Positions 62,807 to 64,000 of a DNA stretch of 64,000 nt are shown here, piece after piece. A program made the position numbers and the translations under genes. Each line of letters starts with the position of its first letter. Positions within the stretch are counted from its first letter, which is position 1. The stretch covers positions 1 to 64,000 of the forward strand of contig JAIEPF010000007.1 in the NCBI GenBank assembly GCA_019749945.1, written 5' to 3'. Source of the stretch: Burkholderiales bacterium (lineage in GTDB: Bacteria > Pseudomonadota > Gammaproteobacteria > Burkholderiales > SG8-41). Under the pieces are notes generated by a model. It was given only the letters and a program-made list of their open reading frames with translations. It was not told the origin of the DNA and searched no databases.

Positions 62807-63223
62807 TCAGCGGGTTGGTGATCCGGGTTCAAGCAAGGGCATGTCGGGTACGCGTGCGGGCTTGAAACCGCGCTGCACATGCTGCGCAGTGACGGTGGTG
62901 AAAATGCCGCCGCGCACGTAGAACCGCGCCGTCAGCTGCATGTAGCGCGGTTTGACGGCACGCACCAAGTCGTCAAGGATGCGGTTGGTCACTGCTTCGT
63001 GGAACGCGCCTTCATTGCGGAACGACCAGATGTAGAGTTTCAGGCTTTTCAGCTCGATGCAGCGCTTGTCCGGCACGTAATCGAGGATCAGGGTCGCAAA
63101 ATCCGGCTGCCCGGTTTTCGGGCACAGACACGTAAACTCCGGTATTTCCATGTGAATCCGGAAATCGCGCGCCGGCGCCGGATTGGGAAAGGTGTCGAGT
63201 TCGCGGGAAGGCTGCGTAGGCAT
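62807..63223 (-). CDS. queF: NADPH-dependent preQ0 reductase QueF
   Basis: This 138-residue enzyme reduces 7-cyano-7-deazaguanine to preQ1 in queuosine synthesis. It is the short unimodular form. Catalytic Cys34 and Asp41 lie in [15 protein letters not shown], and NADPH contacts include [20 protein letters not shown]. It heads the queF-dapC-dapD run and diverges from smc. Confidence 0.96.
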   Translation of the reverse strand: MPTQPSRELDTFPNPAPARDFRIHMEIPEFTCLCPKTGQPDFATLILDYVPDKRCIELKSLKLYIWSFRNEGAFHEAVTNRILDDLVRAVKPRYMQLTARFYVRGGIFTTVTAQHVQRGFKPARVPDMPLLEPGSPTR

Positions 63224-63323
63224 GAGCGAACGTATCTATTTAGTGAGTCAATTCAGTTAAAATGCGCGCTGAATTCTACCTGTTTGGCTTCGCTACACAA
63301 CTTTTTCTTGGCAGAACAGCACC

Positions 63324-64000
63324 TTGCGCCTCAAGCAGATCAATCTCGCCGGTTTCAAGTCCTTCGTCGACCCCACCCATATCCCCGTGCCGGGGCAGCT
63401 GGTCGGTGTGGTCGGGCCCAACGGCTGCGGCAAATCCAACATCATTGATGCCGTGCGCTGGGTGCTCGGCGAAACCTCGGCGAAGCACCTGCGCGGCGCC
63501 ACCATGCAGGATGTGCTGTTCAACGGCTCAGGCGACAGAAAGCCGGTCAACCGCGCCACGGTGGAACTGGTGTTCGACAACAGTCTCGGCAAGGCCGCGG
63601 GGCAATGGTCAAGCTACTCGGAAATTTCGGTCAAGCGCATGCTTGAGCGCGACGGCGATTCTTCGTACTACATCAACAACATTCATGTCCGGCGCCGCGA
63701 CATTGCCGACATCTTCCTTGGCACCGGCCTGGGCAGCCGCGCCTACGCGATCATCGAGCAGGGCATGATTTCGCGGGTGATCGAAGCCAAGCCGGAAGAG
63801 CTGCGGGTGTTTCTTGAAGAAGCCGCGGGAGTTTCCAAATACCGCGAGCGCCGTCGTGAAACCGAACTGCGCCTGCGCGACACGCGAGAGAACCTGGCGC
63901 GGGTCGATGATATCCGCCAGGAACTCGACAAACAGCTGACCCATCTGCAGGGCCAGGCTGAAGTCGCCACCCGGTATCACGCGCTGCAGGCAGAAGTCGC
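63324..64000 (+). CDS. smc: Chromosome segregation protein SMC, N-terminal part
   Basis: This ATPase of the condensin complex is cut by the window end, so about 225 residues are seen. TTG 63324 gives the canonical [17 protein letters not shown]. Walker A is GPNGCGKSN, then [28 protein letters not shown], and the ABC-head segment [16 protein letters not shown]. The start of the first coiled coil ([16 protein letters not shown]) follows. No frame break is seen. It diverges from queF over a 100-bp gap. Confidence 0.96.
   Translation, partial: MRLKQINLAGFKSFVDPTHIPVPGQLVGVVGPNGCGKSNIIDAVRWVLGETSAKHLRGATMQDVLFNGSGDRKPVNRATVELVFDNSLGKAAGQWSSYSEISVKRMLERDGDSSYYINNIHVRRRDIADIFLGTGLGSRAYAIIEQGMISRVIEAKPEELRVFLEEAAGVSKYRERRRETELRLRDTRENLARVDDIRQELDKQLTHLQGQAEVATRYHALQAEV

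Overview
The window is high-GC DNA, by eye a little above 60 % G+C. It looks like a chromosome segment from a betaproteobacterium, most likely Burkholderiales. The evidence is seven Bug/TctC-type solute receptors, the betaproteobacterial housekeeping blocks ffs-dnaX-ybaB-recR and smc/queF-dapC-dapD-pilU, rdgC, a tRNA-Ser and an acetate-use locus. No transposase, integrase, phage gene or CRISPR array was seen.

Region 1 (1-14626) is catabolic. It opens with a 77-bp duplicate of the start of an isocitrate-lyase-superfamily gene. That intact gene heads a likely four-gene operon with an FMN hydroxy-acid dehydrogenase, a Bug receptor and an isopropylmalate-dehydrogenase-like enzyme. Next come a small secreted protein, a GST, a leftward CoA-transferase/SugE pair, three tandem Bug receptors, an SDR protein lacking the catalytic Tyr, and two acyl-CoA dehydrogenases.

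Region 2 (14627-24656) holds a GntR/UTRA regulator that converges on a tight seven-gene leftward operon: AtuA family, DUF4387, a tandem ferredoxin-like protein, an enoyl-CoA hydratase, a Bug receptor, and the beta and alpha subunits of a succinyl-CoA-synthetase-like ligase. A TauD-like dioxygenase and a CysB-like LysR regulator then diverge from an AT-rich operator-like region.

Region 3 (24657-42325) carries an aldehyde dehydrogenase and a split TPP-dependent decarboxylase of the sulfopyruvate/phosphonopyruvate type. Between them lies a DUF559 nuclease gene bounded on both sides by GC-rich palindromes; a gene-less version of the same arrangement sits about 4 kb away. More acyl-CoA and hydroxy-acid enzymes follow, then rdgC, and an operon of an AtzE/AtzG-like amidase, a Bug receptor, an asparaginase and an enoyl-CoA hydratase. 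The region ends with tRNA-Ser(GGA), whose 3' end and terminator are duplicated nearby.

Region 4 (42326-50944) is an acetate module: a DUF4212/solute symporter pair, an OmpR-type response regulator, a CrbS/CbrA-like transporter-kinase with a stand-alone receiver and a small membrane protein, and acetyl-CoA synthetase.

Region 5 (51139-64000) is mostly housekeeping: ffs, a PagL-like lipid A deacylase, dnaX-ybaB-recR, a FecR-domain gene behind a frameshifted TPR/beta-barrel gene, rluB converging with prmB, pilU, dapD, dapC, queF and the start of smc. Short AT-rich islands with a shared motif recur in gaps across the window.
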